Source of the DNA: Rhizobacter sp.
GTDB lineage: Bacteria > Pseudomonadota > Gammaproteobacteria > Burkholderiales > Burkholderiaceae_C
Assembly (NCBI GenBank): GCA_017881025.1
Contig: JADGRJ010000014.1
Span: 1 to 34,631, forward strand
Length of the DNA: 34,631 nt
Reading direction: 5' to 3'
In this document: one piece after another, positions 10,775-20,231 of the stretch
Layout of the letters: every line of letters begins with the position of its first letter
Numbering within the stretch: position 1 is the first letter of the stretch
Program-made: the position numbers and the translations under genes
The notes under the pieces: generated by a model
Database searches by the model: none
The model's input: the letters and a program-made list of their open reading frames with translations, nothing else
Told to the model about the DNA's origin: nothing

Positions 10775-11575
10775 ATGAACGACCGGGTCGCGACCGAGCT
10801 CACTCCCTTCGTCCGGCGCGGCGTCGACAAGCGCGGCGTCGTCACCCTCACCCTCGACCGGCCGCAGTCGTTCAACGCCCTCAGCGAAGGCATGCTCGCC
10901 GCGCTGCAGGCCGAGCTCGACGCGGTCGCGACCGACGAGACCGCCCGCGTCGTCGTCATCGCCGCCGAAGGCAAGGCGTTCTGCGCCGGCCACGACCTGA
11001 AGGAGATGCGAGCGGCGCCGTCGCTCGCGTACTACGAAGACCTGTTCGCGAAGTGCGCACGCGTGATGCTGACGATCCAGCGCCTGCCGGTGCCTGTGAT
11101 CGCGCGCGTGCAGGGGATCGCCACCGCGGCCGGCTGCCAGCTCGTCGCCGCCTGCGACCTCGCCGTCGCCGCCGACGTTGCGCGCTTCGCCGTGAGCGGG
11201 GTCAACCTCGGCCTCTTCTGCTCGTCGCCGAGCGTCGCGCTCGCGCGCAACCTCGCCAGGAAGCCGGCCTTCGAGATGCTCGTCACCGGCGAGTTCATCT
11301 CCGCCGAGGAAGCGCGCGCCAGGGGCCTCGTCAACCGGGTCGCCGCCGCCGAGGCGCTCGCCGGCGCGGTCGAGTCGCTGGTCGCGACGATCGTCGCCAA
11401 GCCGCGCGCGGCGATCGCGCTGGGCAAGGCGCTCTTCTATCGCCAGGTCGAAAGCGGCATCGAAGCGGCATACGAGGACGCGGGACGGACCATGGCCTGC
11501 AACATGATGGAAGCCGATACCCTCGAGGGTGTCCAGGCGTTCATCGACAAGCGCAAGCCCGCCTGGCCGAGCTAG
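10775..11575 (+). CDS. enoyl-CoA hydratase/isomerase family protein
   Basis: MNDRVATELTPFVRRGVDKRGVVTLTLDRPQSFNALS...GKAFCAGHDLKEM...GIATAAGCQLVAACDLAVA; crotonase fold motifs; internal start in ORF 10151..11575. Confidence 0.92.
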   Translation: MNDRVATELTPFVRRGVDKRGVVTLTLDRPQSFNALSEGMLAALQAELDAVATDETARVVVIAAEGKAFCAGHDLKEMRAAPSLAYYEDLFAKCARVMLTIQRLPVPVIARVQGIATAAGCQLVAACDLAVAADVARFAVSGVNLGLFCSSPSVALARNLARKPAFEMLVTGEFISAEEARARGLVNRVAAAEALAGAVESLVATIVAKPRAAIALGKALFYRQVESGIEAAYEDAGRTMACNMMEADTLEGVQAFIDKRKPAWPS

Positions 11576-11611
11576 CGCACCGGGGAAGGGCGCGCGCCGC
11601 GGGTCTCGCGC

Positions 11612-11627
11612 GGTTGTCCGGACAACC
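11612..11627. promoter_or_regulatory. perfect 16-bp palindrome GGTTGTCCGGACAACC (candidate operator)
   Basis: Self-reverse-complementary sequence in the intergenic region upstream of the ABC transporter SBP gene. Confidence 0.6.
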
Positions 11628-11646
11628 CTCGCCAATCCCGGATTGA

Positions 11647-11656
11647 GAACCGGTTC
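11647..11656. promoter_or_regulatory. perfect 10-bp palindrome GAACCGGTTC (candidate LacI-type operator)
   Basis: Self-reverse-complementary, CG-centred dyad, located 20 bp after the first palindrome. Confidence 0.45.
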
Positions 11657-11719
11657 GGCTTCGGTTATGTTTTCCAGGGGCGGCCCCGGGCCGCCCGAGA
11701 CAGAACCCAAGGAGACTCC

Positions 11720-13087
11720 ATGAGAAAGACGATTGCCGGCGTCATCGCCGTCTGCGCGCTCGCCTTCGGCGGCCACGCGCTGGCGCAGGAAAAGCTCACC
11801 GTCTGGTGGGTCAAGGGCTTCTACAAGTCCGAGGACGACGCCCTGTTCGAGGCGATCAAGAAGTTCGAGGCCAAGAGCGGCGTCAAGGTCGAGCTCTCGC
11901 AGTACCCGATCCAGGACATGATCCCGAAGACGGTCGCCGCGCTCGACGCCGGCTCGCCGCCGGACGTCGCCTACGCCGATGTCTACGACTTCCAGGTCAC
12001 CGGCAAGTGGGCCTTCGACGGCAAGCTCGAGGACATCAGCGACATCCTCACGCCGATGAAGGCGCGCTTCCTCAAGAACACGCTCGAGACGACCTGGCTC
12101 TACGACGATAAGGCGAAGAAGCGCGCCTACTACGCGTTCCCGCTCAAGCAGCAGACGATGCACGTCGAGATCTGGCTCGACATGCTGCAGGCGGCGGGCT
12201 TCAAGGAAGCCGACATCCCGACCAAGTGGAGCGACTACTGGTCGTTCTGGTGCGACAAGGTGCAGCCGGCCTATCGCCAGAAGACCGGCTCGCGCGTCTT
12301 CGCCATCGGCCAGCCGATGGGCGTCGACTCGAGCGACTCGTTCTATTCGTTCCTGACCTTCATGGACGCCTACAACGTCAAGCTCGTCGATGACAACGGC
12401 AAGCTGCTGGTCGACGATCCCAAGGTCAAGGCCGGACTGGTGAGCGCCCTCAAGGACTACACCGACGTCGCCGTCAAGGGCTGCACGCCGCCGTCGTCGA
12501 CGAGCTGGAAGGATCCCGACAACAACGTCGCCTTCTTCAACAAGACGACGCTGATGACGCACAACGCGACGATCTCGATCGCCGCCAAGTGGCTCGACGA
12601 CGCCAACAACGAAGCCCTCAACGCCGAGCAGCGCGCGACCGCCAAGAAGAACTACGACGAGCTGATCCGCACCGCGGGCTTCCCGAACAAGCCGGACGGC
12701 TCGAAGATGGTGTATCGCGCCGCCGTCAAGACCGGCGTCGTCTTCTCGGCCGCGAAGAACAAGGCGCGCGCCAAGGAGTTCGTCGCCTTCCTGCTCCAGG
12801 ACGAGAACCTGACGCCCTACGTCGAAGGCTCGCTCGGCCGCTGGTTCCCGGTCGTGACGACGGCGACGCAACGGCCGTTCTGGCAGGCCGACCCGCACCG
12901 CAGGTCGGTGTTCAACCAGTTCGGCGCCGGCACGGTGAACTTCGAATTCACCAAGAACTACAAGTTCACGATCGTCAACAACGAGAACGTGTGGGCCAAG
13001 GCGATGAACCGCGTCGTCAACGACAAGGTCTCGGTCGACCAGGCGGTGACCGAGATGATCGCCCGCATCAAGGCGCTCGCCGGCTGA
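11720..13087 (+). CDS. sugar ABC transporter, extracellular substrate-binding protein (CUT1-like)
   Basis: Signal peptide MRKTIAGVIAVCALAFGGHALA; LTVWWVKGFYKSEDDALFEAIKKFEAKSGVKVEL; strong RBS AAGGAG; followed by permeases. Confidence 0.92.
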   Translation: MRKTIAGVIAVCALAFGGHALAQEKLTVWWVKGFYKSEDDALFEAIKKFEAKSGVKVELSQYPIQDMIPKTVAALDAGSPPDVAYADVYDFQVTGKWAFDGKLEDISDILTPMKARFLKNTLETTWLYDDKAKKRAYYAFPLKQQTMHVEIWLDMLQAAGFKEADIPTKWSDYWSFWCDKVQPAYRQKTGSRVFAIGQPMGVDSSDSFYSFLTFMDAYNVKLVDDNGKLLVDDPKVKAGLVSALKDYTDVAVKGCTPPSSTSWKDPDNNVAFFNKTTLMTHNATISIAAKWLDDANNEALNAEQRATAKKNYDELIRTAGFPNKPDGSKMVYRAAVKTGVVFSAAKNKARAKEFVAFLLQDENLTPYVEGSLGRWFPVVTTATQRPFWQADPHRRSVFNQFGAGTVNFEFTKNYKFTIVNNENVWAKAMNRVVNDKVSVDQAVTEMIARIKALAG

Positions 13088-13102
13088 CCTGACGGCCCGC
13101 AC

Positions 13103-13993
13103 GTGTCGACGCTCGCGCTCGACGGCGCCGGGCAGCCGAAGCGCCAGTCGGCGCCGGTCGGCCCCACCAGGAAGCGCCTCACGCCGTGGCAGGCGTGGGG
13201 CATGGTCCTGGTCGCGCCTTATGTGCTGATCTTCGCGGTCTTCGTCCTCTATCCGATCGGCTACGGCCTCTGGCTGGCGCGTCATCCGGCGAGCTACGTC
13301 AAGCTGTTCGACGATCCGGTGTTCGCGCGCACGGTCGTCAACACGCTGATCTTCCTGATCGTCGGCATCAACCTGAAGATGCTGCTGGCGCTCTTCCTGT
13401 CGGGATTCTTCGTCCGCACGCGGCCGTGGATCAAGTGGCTGTCGCTGCTCTTCATCCTGCCCTGGGCGGTGCCGTCGATCCCGACCATCCTGTCGCTGCG
13501 CTTCATGCTCAACCCGGAGTGGGGGATCATCAACTCGACGATCTTTCGCCTCACCGGGGCCGACGGGCCGAACTGGCTCAACAACCCGCAGATCGCGCTG
13601 GCGTTGTCGATCCTCGTCCACATCTGGAAGTCGTTGCCGTTCTGGACGCTGATCCTGATCGCCGGGCGGCTCGCCATTCCGGCGGAGATGTACGAAGCCG
13701 CCTCGGTCGACGGCGCGACGAGCTGGCAGAAGTTCAAGTTCATCACCTGGCCGTCGCTGCAGACGCTCTATCTCACTTCGAGCATCCTGTCGATGATCTG
13801 GACGCTCGGCGACTTCAACAGCGTCTACCTGCTGACCGGCGGCCAGCCCGCCGACCAGACCCACGTGCTGGCGACGCTCGGCCTGCGATACCTGCGCCTC
13901 GATCAGGTCGACATGTCGCTCGCGACGGTGGTCTGCGCGATGCCGCTGGTGCTGCCGCTTGTCTACTTCATGATGAAGCGGCTGTCGCGATGA
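13103..13993 (+). CDS. sugar ABC transporter permease (MalF-like), GTG start
   Basis: Multi-TM; EAA-loop '[25 protein letters not shown]'. Confidence 0.9.
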   Translation: MSTLALDGAGQPKRQSAPVGPTRKRLTPWQAWGMVLVAPYVLIFAVFVLYPIGYGLWLARHPASYVKLFDDPVFARTVVNTLIFLIVGINLKMLLALFLSGFFVRTRPWIKWLSLLFILPWAVPSIPTILSLRFMLNPEWGIINSTIFRLTGADGPNWLNNPQIALALSILVHIWKSLPFWTLILIAGRLAIPAEMYEAASVDGATSWQKFKFITWPSLQTLYLTSSILSMIWTLGDFNSVYLLTGGQPADQTHVLATLGLRYLRLDQVDMSLATVVCAMPLVLPLVYFMMKRLSR

Positions 13994-14841
13994 AGGCATC
14001 GACGCTGAAGAAGGCCTCGGCCGAGGCGCGGCTGCTGCTGATCGGCATCCCGCTCGCGATCTGGACGCTGCTGCCGATCTATCACATGGTGCTGTTCGCC
14101 CTGTCGCCGAAGGAGCAGGCGGTCTCGGGCAAGCTCTGGCCCGAGCACCCGACGCTGCACAACTTCTCGATGGTCTTTCACCAGCAGCACCACTACCTCA
14201 GCCACTTCTGGCTGCAGATGTGGAACTCGGTGCTGATCGCCGTCGCCGTCGGCGCGATCACGCTCTTCATCGCCACCGCGGCGGCGTTCGCGATCAGCCG
14301 CCTGCGCGTCAAGGGCGGCCGCACGATCATGAACCTGGCGCTCTTCACCTACTTCATCCCGGCGGCTTTCCTCGCCGTGCCCATGTACAAGACGATGGGC
14401 AACTACGGCCTCCTCAACAGCCAGTGGGCACTGATCCTGGCGATGGTGACGATCGCGACGCCGTACTCGATCTGGGTCCTGAAGCAGGCGTCCGACAAGC
14501 TGCCGCTCGAGCTCGACGAGGCGGCGCGAATCGACGGCGCGACGCCGCTGCAGCTGTTCCGCCTCGTCTACCTGCCGCTGATGATGCCGTCGCTGGTTGC
14601 CGTCGGCACCTATGCGCTGCTGCTGGCGTGGAACGAATATCTCTATGCATTCCTCCTTCTGTCCGACGACAAGAGCACGACGCTCGGCGTCGCCCTCGGC
14701 AGCTTCCTCTCGGCCGACGACTCGCCGTGGGAGCTGCTGATGACGACCGGCCTCATCTATGCCTTGCCGCCGGCAGCGATCTACTACGTCTTCAAGCGCT
14801 ACATGGTCGGCGGCCTCACGGCCGGCGCCGTCAAGAGCTGA
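13990..14841 (+). CDS. carbohydrate ABC transporter permease (MalG-like)
   Basis: ATGA overlap with previous gene; EAA loop '[30 protein letters not shown]'; multi-TM. Confidence 0.93.
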   Translation: MKASTLKKASAEARLLLIGIPLAIWTLLPIYHMVLFALSPKEQAVSGKLWPEHPTLHNFSMVFHQQHHYLSHFWLQMWNSVLIAVAVGAITLFIATAAAFAISRLRVKGGRTIMNLALFTYFIPAAFLAVPMYKTMGNYGLLNSQWALILAMVTIATPYSIWVLKQASDKLPLELDEAARIDGATPLQLFRLVYLPLMMPSLVAVGTYALLLAWNEYLYAFLLLSDDKSTTLGVALGSFLSADDSPWELLMTTGLIYALPPAAIYYVFKRYMVGGLTAGAVKS

Positions 14842-14877
14842 GCAGTCATGATGCGCCCACGCTCGCTCGCGCTCGAT

Positions 14878-14928
14878 GCCCCCCGAGGGGGCGCAGGCCT
14901 CCCTTGGGGCGGCCCGGCGGGAGGCCTG
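14878..14928. repeat. double GC-rich hairpin / REP-like element
   Basis: GCCCCC-CGA-GGGGGC (14878-14892) followed by CAGGCCTCCC (14894-14903) ... GGGAGGCCTG (14919-14928) perfect 10-bp stem. Confidence 0.75.
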
Positions 14929-14933
14929 GCCTG

Positions 14934-16016
14934 ATGGCCTCGGTGTCGTTTCGCAACGTCGAGAAGAGCTTCGGCTCGACCAGGATCATCCACGGCATCG
15001 GCTTCGACATCGCCGACGGCGAGTTCACCGTCCTGGTCGGGCCGTCGGGTTGCGGCAAGTCGACCCTGCTGCGAATGCTCGCCGGCTTGGAGGAGATCAG
15101 CGGCGGGACGATCGCCATCGACGACCACGTCGTCAACGACATCGAGTCGAAGGACCGCGACATCGCCATGGTGTTCCAGAGCTACGCGCTCTATCCGCAC
15201 ATGACGGTCGGCGACAACATGGGCTTCAGCCTGAGGCTGAGGAAGGCCGATCCGGCGCTGACCAGGGCGCGGGTCGCCAACGCCGCCAGGATCCTCAACC
15301 TCGGCCCCTACCTCGAGCGCTATCCGCGCGAGCTCTCGGGCGGGCAGCGCCAGCGCGTCGCGATGGGCCGCGCGATCGTCCGCGATCCCAAGGTCTTCCT
15401 GTTCGACGAGCCGCTCTCCAACCTCGACGCCAAGCTGCGCGTGGCGATGCGCGCCGAGATCAAGGCGCTGCACCAGCGGCTGAAGACGACGACGGTCTAC
15501 GTCACCCACGACCAGGTCGAGGCGATGACGATGGCAGACCGCATCGTCGTCATGCAGGAAGGGCGCATCGAGCAGATCGGCACGCCGCTCGAGCTCTACG
15601 ACCATCCGGCCAACCTGTTCGTCGCCCAGTTCATCGGCTCGCCGGCGATGAACGTCGTCAGCGGCGTCGTTCGTCGTGGCCAGGGGCAGGCGTGGGTCGA
15701 GGCCGAAGGCGGCGTTCGCTGGCCGATCGCGCCGGCGAGTCCCGGCCAGGACGGTCAGCCCGTCGCCTACGGCGTGCGCCCGGGCGACCTCGGCGTCGGC
15801 GGCGGTGCCGATTCGCGCTCGGTGCCGGCCGAAGTCATCGTCGTCGAGCCGACGGGCGCGGAGACCGAGCTGCTGGTCCGCGTCGGCGCATCGCAGTTCG
15901 TCGTCGTCATCCATGGCCGCACGCAGGCCCAGCCCGGCGAAACGATCCATCTGTCGATCGACACCGGCGCCGTCCATCTCTTCGATCCGACGAGCGGTAT
16001 CGCGCTCACCGCCTGA
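14934..16016 (+). CDS. ABC transporter ATP-binding protein (UgpC/MsmK/MalK-type)
   Basis: Walker [10 protein letters not shown], signature [37 protein letters not shown]-terminal regulatory (TOBE) region. Confidence 0.95.
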   Translation: MASVSFRNVEKSFGSTRIIHGIGFDIADGEFTVLVGPSGCGKSTLLRMLAGLEEISGGTIAIDDHVVNDIESKDRDIAMVFQSYALYPHMTVGDNMGFSLRLRKADPALTRARVANAARILNLGPYLERYPRELSGGQRQRVAMGRAIVRDPKVFLFDEPLSNLDAKLRVAMRAEIKALHQRLKTTTVYVTHDQVEAMTMADRIVVMQEGRIEQIGTPLELYDHPANLFVAQFIGSPAMNVVSGVVRRGQGQAWVEAEGGVRWPIAPASPGQDGQPVAYGVRPGDLGVGGGADSRSVPAEVIVVEPTGAETELLVRVGASQFVVVIHGRTQAQPGETIHLSIDTGAVHLFDPTSGIALTA

Positions 16017-16201
16017 GACAAATCCCGTTACGGCTGACACCGTGACGGACACCACGCTCGGTTGCGGCCACCGGTCGGCCGGTAGGACGGTTCCGACACG
16101 GCGACAAGGCGATCTCCTACGCTGAGCCCCATCGGCTGATTGCGCCATGACGGTGGCGAAGCCGCTCGGTTCTGCGGTGTCGAAGCCGCGCGGAGATCGT
16201 C

Positions 16202-16657
16202 ATGAAGCGTCTTCACCTCGCCGCCGGCGCACTGCTGTTAGCGGCTCACCTGGGAACCGGAGCGACCGAGGTCGCCTACCTCACCGAGCCACTGCATCAC
16301 TCCATGCAGAAGGTCTCGGCCGCCGGCGATGCGCGCTCGTACCGGATGGACGCGGCACGCCACATCTACGCCGCGTACGCGCCGCGCATCTTCAAGGGCC
16401 GGCTGCCGCCGTTGATTCACGCCGTCGTCGTCGTCGAGACGACGGTCGACGCCAGCGGCCAACCGCGCAGCATCAAGGTCGTTCGCGGTCCCTCGCATGC
16501 GCCGGACGTCACCCAGGCGGTCGTCGAGATGATCAAGCGCGCCGGCCCGCTGCCGGCACCGACGCGTTTCGCGGGCCCGGTCAGCTTCACCGAGATCTGG
16601 CTCGTCCACAAGGACGGTCGCTTCCAGCTCGACGCCCTGACCGAAGGGCAGAACTGA
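16202..16657 (+). CDS. secreted hypothetical protein with TonB C-terminal-like domain
   Basis: Signal-peptide-like MKRLHLAAGALLLAAHLGTGA; 'VVVETTVDASGQPRSIKVVRGPSHAPDVTQAVVEMIKRAGPLPAP' resembles the TonB/TolA C-terminal fold. Confidence 0.6.
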   Translation: MKRLHLAAGALLLAAHLGTGATEVAYLTEPLHHSMQKVSAAGDARSYRMDAARHIYAAYAPRIFKGRLPPLIHAVVVVETTVDASGQPRSIKVVRGPSHAPDVTQAVVEMIKRAGPLPAPTRFAGPVSFTEIWLVHKDGRFQLDALTEGQN

Positions 16658-16675
16658 GGATCGCCGCCGCCGGCC

Positions 16676-17449
16676 TCACATCCCGGCGGTGAAGCCGCCG
16701 TCGACGTAGAGGACCTGGCCGGTGACGAAGCGCGCCGCCGGCGAGGCGAGGAAGACCGCAGCGCCGGCGAGCTCGTGCGGCTCGGCCCAGCGGCCGGCCG
16801 GCGTGCGCCGCTCGACCCAGGCCGTGAACTCGGCGTTGGCGGTGAGCGCCGCGTTCAGCTCGGTGCGAAAGAATCCCGGTGCGATCGCGTTGACCTGGAT
16901 GTCGTGCGGCGCGAGCTCGACCGCGAGGCCGCGCGTCAGCATCGCGATGCCGCCCTTGCTCGTCTGGTACGGCACCGTCGTCGGCCGCGCCAGGCTCGAC
17001 ATCAGCGAGGCGATGTTGATGATCTTGCCGGCCCGCTTGGCCTGCATCGCCGGGATGACGGCGCGCGCCATGTAGAACGGCGCGTCGAGGTTGGTCGCCA
17101 TCAGGCGGCGCCAGTCGGCGTCGCTGAAATCGACGATCGGCGCGCGGTGCTGGATGCCGGCGTTGTTGACGAGGATGTCGACCGGCCCGAACGACGCCTG
17201 CACCGCGGCGACGCCGCTGCGCACCGCGTCGGGATCGGCGACGTCGAACGCTGCCGCCTCGGCGGCGAGGCCCTCGCCGCGCAACGACGACACGGCGGCC
17301 TCGAGCTTGTCGCGATTGCGGCCGTTGAGGACGACGCGCGCGCCCGCGCCGGCAAGGCCGCGCGCGATCGCCAGACCGAGGCCCGAGCCGCCGCCGGTGA
17401 CGAGGGCGAGCTTGCCCGAGAGATCGAAGCCCGGCGTCGCGGCGCTCAA
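16676..17449 (-). CDS. SDR family oxidoreductase
   Basis: FDLSGKLALVTGGGSGLGLAIARGLAGAGARVVLNGR; NNAG; YQTSKGGIAMLTRGLAVELAP; C-terminal VTGQVLYVDGGFTAGM. Confidence 0.92.
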   Translation of the reverse strand: MSAATPGFDLSGKLALVTGGGSGLGLAIARGLAGAGARVVLNGRNRDKLEAAVSSLRGEGLAAEAAAFDVADPDAVRSGVAAVQASFGPVDILVNNAGIQHRAPIVDFSDADWRRLMATNLDAPFYMARAVIPAMQAKRAGKIINIASLMSSLARPTTVPYQTSKGGIAMLTRGLAVELAPHDIQVNAIAPGFFRTELNAALTANAEFTAWVERRTPAGRWAEPHELAGAAVFLASPAARFVTGQVLYVDGGFTAGM

Positions 17450-17504
17450 TTGGGTACCTCCGCGCTGCGCGCTGCGGTATTCGACTTGGGAGCGGCCCGG
17501 CGGC

Positions 17505-18458
17505 TCATGGCACCGGCGAGAGCAGCGGCTTGCCGGCGAAGTGCGCCTCGAGGTTGCCGAAGGCGAGGTCGGCCATCGCCTGGCGCGTCTGCCAGGTCGC
17601 GCTGCCGATGTGCGGCGTGAGGACGACGTTGTCGAGGGCGAGCAGCTCGCTCGGCACGCTCGGCTCGTTCTCGAACACGTCGAGGGCGGCGCCGGCGATC
17701 GTGCCGTCGCGCAGCGCGCTCACCAGCGCCTGCTCGTCGACGACCGAGCCGCGCGCGACGTTGACGAGGAAGCCCTTCTTGCCGAGCGCCGCAAGGACCT
17801 TGGCGTCGATGAGCTTTCTCGTTCCGGCGCCGCCGGGAGTGATGACGACCAGGAAATCGACCTCGCGCGCCAACGCCTCGGCGCTCGCGAAGTAAGGGTA
17901 GGGCGCTTCGGCCTTGGCGTTGCGCGAGGTGTAGGCGATCGACATGCCGAACGCCTCGGCGCGCCTGGCGATCGCCATGCCGATGCGGCCGAGACCGACG
18001 ATGCCCAGGCGCGCGCCGCTCACCTTGCGCGCGAGCGGCATCGGCCCGTTCGCCGCCCAGGCGCCGCTCCGCACGTAGCGGTCGGCTTCGATGAGGCGCC
18101 GCGAGACGGCGAGGACGAGAGCGATCGCCAGGTCGGCGACCTCGTCGTTGAGGACGTTCGGCGTGTGCGTGACGGCGATGCCGCGCTCGCGCGCCGCGGC
18201 GACGTCGACGCCGTCGTAGCCGACGCCGAACACCGAGACGATCTCGAGCTTCGGCAGCTGCGCGATCAGCTCGCGCGGCACCTTCGATTCGCCGCTCGCC
18301 GCGATCGCGCGGATGCGCGGCGCCGCGGCGGCGAAGGCGGTGCCGTCATCGCTCTGGTGCGTCCGGTCGTGTACCTTGAACGCGCCGCGCAGCGATTCCA
18401 TCATCGGCGGCCAGAGCTTGGCCGCCGTCAGCACCTCGATCCGATCGGTCTCAGCCAT
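17505..18458 (-). CDS. D-2-hydroxyacid dehydrogenase (NAD(P)-dependent)
   Basis: MAETDRIEVLTAAKLWPPMMESL...; KVSGARLGIVGLGRIGMAIARR; NVARGSVVDEQALVSALRDGTIAGAALDVFENEP; VVLTPHIGSAT. Confidence 0.92.
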   Translation of the reverse strand: MAETDRIEVLTAAKLWPPMMESLRGAFKVHDRTHQSDDGTAFAAAAPRIRAIAASGESKVPRELIAQLPKLEIVSVFGVGYDGVDVAAARERGIAVTHTPNVLNDEVADLAIALVLAVSRRLIEADRYVRSGAWAANGPMPLARKVSGARLGIVGLGRIGMAIARRAEAFGMSIAYTSRNAKAEAPYPYFASAEALAREVDFLVVITPGGAGTRKLIDAKVLAALGKKGFLVNVARGSVVDEQALVSALRDGTIAGAALDVFENEPSVPSELLALDNVVLTPHIGSATWQTRQAMADLAFGNLEAHFAGKPLLSPVP

Positions 18459-18469
18459 CGCGCCTTCCC

Positions 18470-20152
18470 TCACATGCCGACGTAGTTGGGACCGCCGCCG
18501 CCTTCGGGCGTGACCCAGACGATGTTCTGGGTCGGGTCCTTGATGTCGCAGGTCTTGCAGTGGACGCAGTTCTGCGCGTTGATCTGCAGCCGCTCGGTGC
18601 CCTTGTCGTCGACGAACTCGTAGACGCCGGCGGGGCAGTATCGGCTTTCCGGGCCCGCGTACTTCGCGAGGTTGACCTGGACCGGAACGCTGTTGTCCTT
18701 CAGCGTCAGGTGCGCCGGCTGGTCCTCGGCGTGGTTGGTGTTGCTGACGAAGACGCTCGACAGGCGATCGAAGGTGATCACGTTGTCGGGCTTCGGGTAG
18801 GCGATCGGCTTGCACTCGGCCGCCGGGCGCAGGTAGAGGTGGTCGGGTTTCGGCCGGTGGATCGTCCAGGGCGGCGCGTGGATTCCCAGGCGCGGCAGCA
18901 GCCACTGCTCGATGGCGGTCATCACCGAGGCGACCAGGAAACCCTTCTTGAACCACTGCTTGAAGTTGCGCGACTTGTCGAGCTCGGCGCGCAGCCAGCT
19001 CTTCTCGAACGCTGCGGGATAGGCGGCGAGCTCGTCGTGCCGGCGCCCGGCGACGAGGGCGTCGAACGCGGCCTCTGCGGCGAGCATTCCCGACTTGAGC
19101 GCGGCGTGGCTGCCCTTGATCCGGCTCGAGTTGAGATAGCCCGCCTCGCAGCCGACGAACGCGCCGCCGGGGAACACGGTCTTCGGCAGGCTGAGGATGC
19201 CGCCCGCGGTGATCGAGCGGGCGCCGTAGCCCAGGCGCTTGCCGCCTTCGAGCGTCTTCCTGATCTCGGGATGCGACTTCCAGCGCTGGAACTCCTCGAA
19301 CGGGCTCATGTACGGGTTCTCGTAGTCGAGGCCGACGACGAAGCCGAGCTCGACCTGGTTGCCGTCGAGGTGGTAGAGAAAGGATCCGCCGTACGTGTCA
19401 GCGTCGAGCGGCCAGCCGCCGGTGTGCAGGGTCAGCCCGGGCTGCGCCTGCTCCGGGCGAACCTCCCACAGCTCCTTCAGGCCGATGGCGTAGCTTTGCG
19501 GATCTCGCCCCTCGTCGAGCTTGTAGCGCGCGATCAGCTGGCGACCGAGGCTGCCCCTGGACCCTTCGGCGAAGATCGTGTACCTGGCATGCAGCTCCAT
19601 GCCAAGCTGGAAGTTCGCGGTCGGCTCGCCATCCTTGCCGATGCCGAGGTTGCCGGTGGCGACGCCGCGCACCGCGCCGTTCTCGTCGTACAGCACTTCG
19701 GCGGCGGGAAAGCCCGGGAAGATCTCGACGCCGAGCGCCTCGGCCTGCGTCGCCAGCCAGCGCACGACGTTGCCGAGGCTGACGACGTAGTTGCCGTCGT
19801 TGCGAAAGCAGTCGGGCAGGAGCGCGTGTGGGGTCGCCGTCGCGCCGGTCTCGGTGAAGAAGAGAAACTTGTCGCCGGTGACGGGCTGGTTGAGCGGCGC
19901 GCCCTTTTCCTTCCAGTCGGGAATCAGCTCGGTAATCGCACGCGGATCCATGATCGCGCCCGAGATGATGTGGGCGCCCGGCTCGGAGCCCTTCTCGAGG
20001 ACGACGACCGAGATCTCGTGCGAGCGTTCGGCGGCGAGCTGCTTGAGGCGGATCGCGGTGGCCAGCCCTGACGGCCCGGCGCCGACGATCGCGACGTCGT
20101 ACTCCATCGCCTCACGCGGCCCGTGTCGGGCAAGGATCTCGTCAGGGGTCAT
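18470..20152 (-). CDS. electron transfer flavoprotein-ubiquinone oxidoreductase
   Basis: FAD motif YDVAIVGAGPSGLATAIRLKQ; GAHIISGAIMDPRAI; C-terminal 4Fe-4S cysteines YCPAGVYEF...INAQNCVHCKTCDIKDPTQNIVWVTPEGGGGPNY. Confidence 0.96.
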   Translation of the reverse strand: MTPDEILARHGPREAMEYDVAIVGAGPSGLATAIRLKQLAAERSHEISVVVLEKGSEPGAHIISGAIMDPRAITELIPDWKEKGAPLNQPVTGDKFLFFTETGATATPHALLPDCFRNDGNYVVSLGNVVRWLATQAEALGVEIFPGFPAAEVLYDENGAVRGVATGNLGIGKDGEPTANFQLGMELHARYTIFAEGSRGSLGRQLIARYKLDEGRDPQSYAIGLKELWEVRPEQAQPGLTLHTGGWPLDADTYGGSFLYHLDGNQVELGFVVGLDYENPYMSPFEEFQRWKSHPEIRKTLEGGKRLGYGARSITAGGILSLPKTVFPGGAFVGCEAGYLNSSRIKGSHAALKSGMLAAEAAFDALVAGRRHDELAAYPAAFEKSWLRAELDKSRNFKQWFKKGFLVASVMTAIEQWLLPRLGIHAPPWTIHRPKPDHLYLRPAAECKPIAYPKPDNVITFDRLSSVFVSNTNHAEDQPAHLTLKDNSVPVQVNLAKYAGPESRYCPAGVYEFVDDKGTERLQINAQNCVHCKTCDIKDPTQNIVWVTPEGGGGPNYVGM

Positions 20153-20231
20153 GCTGTCTCGCTTTTGTTGTCGGCCCGGGCACGCGTCTAAACTGGCGGT
20201 CGATTCTACGGAGCGCAGTCGCTGCACGTTC

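Noticed and set aside
10643-13999. 1118-aa minus-strand ORF
   Set aside because: Antisense to enoyl-CoA hydratase and ABC transporter genes; same GC-driven artefact, no domain motifs.
18560-20071. 503-aa plus-strand ORF opposite ETF-QO
   Set aside because: Antisense to a clear ETF-QO gene with conserved FAD and Fe-S motifs; no recognisable domains.
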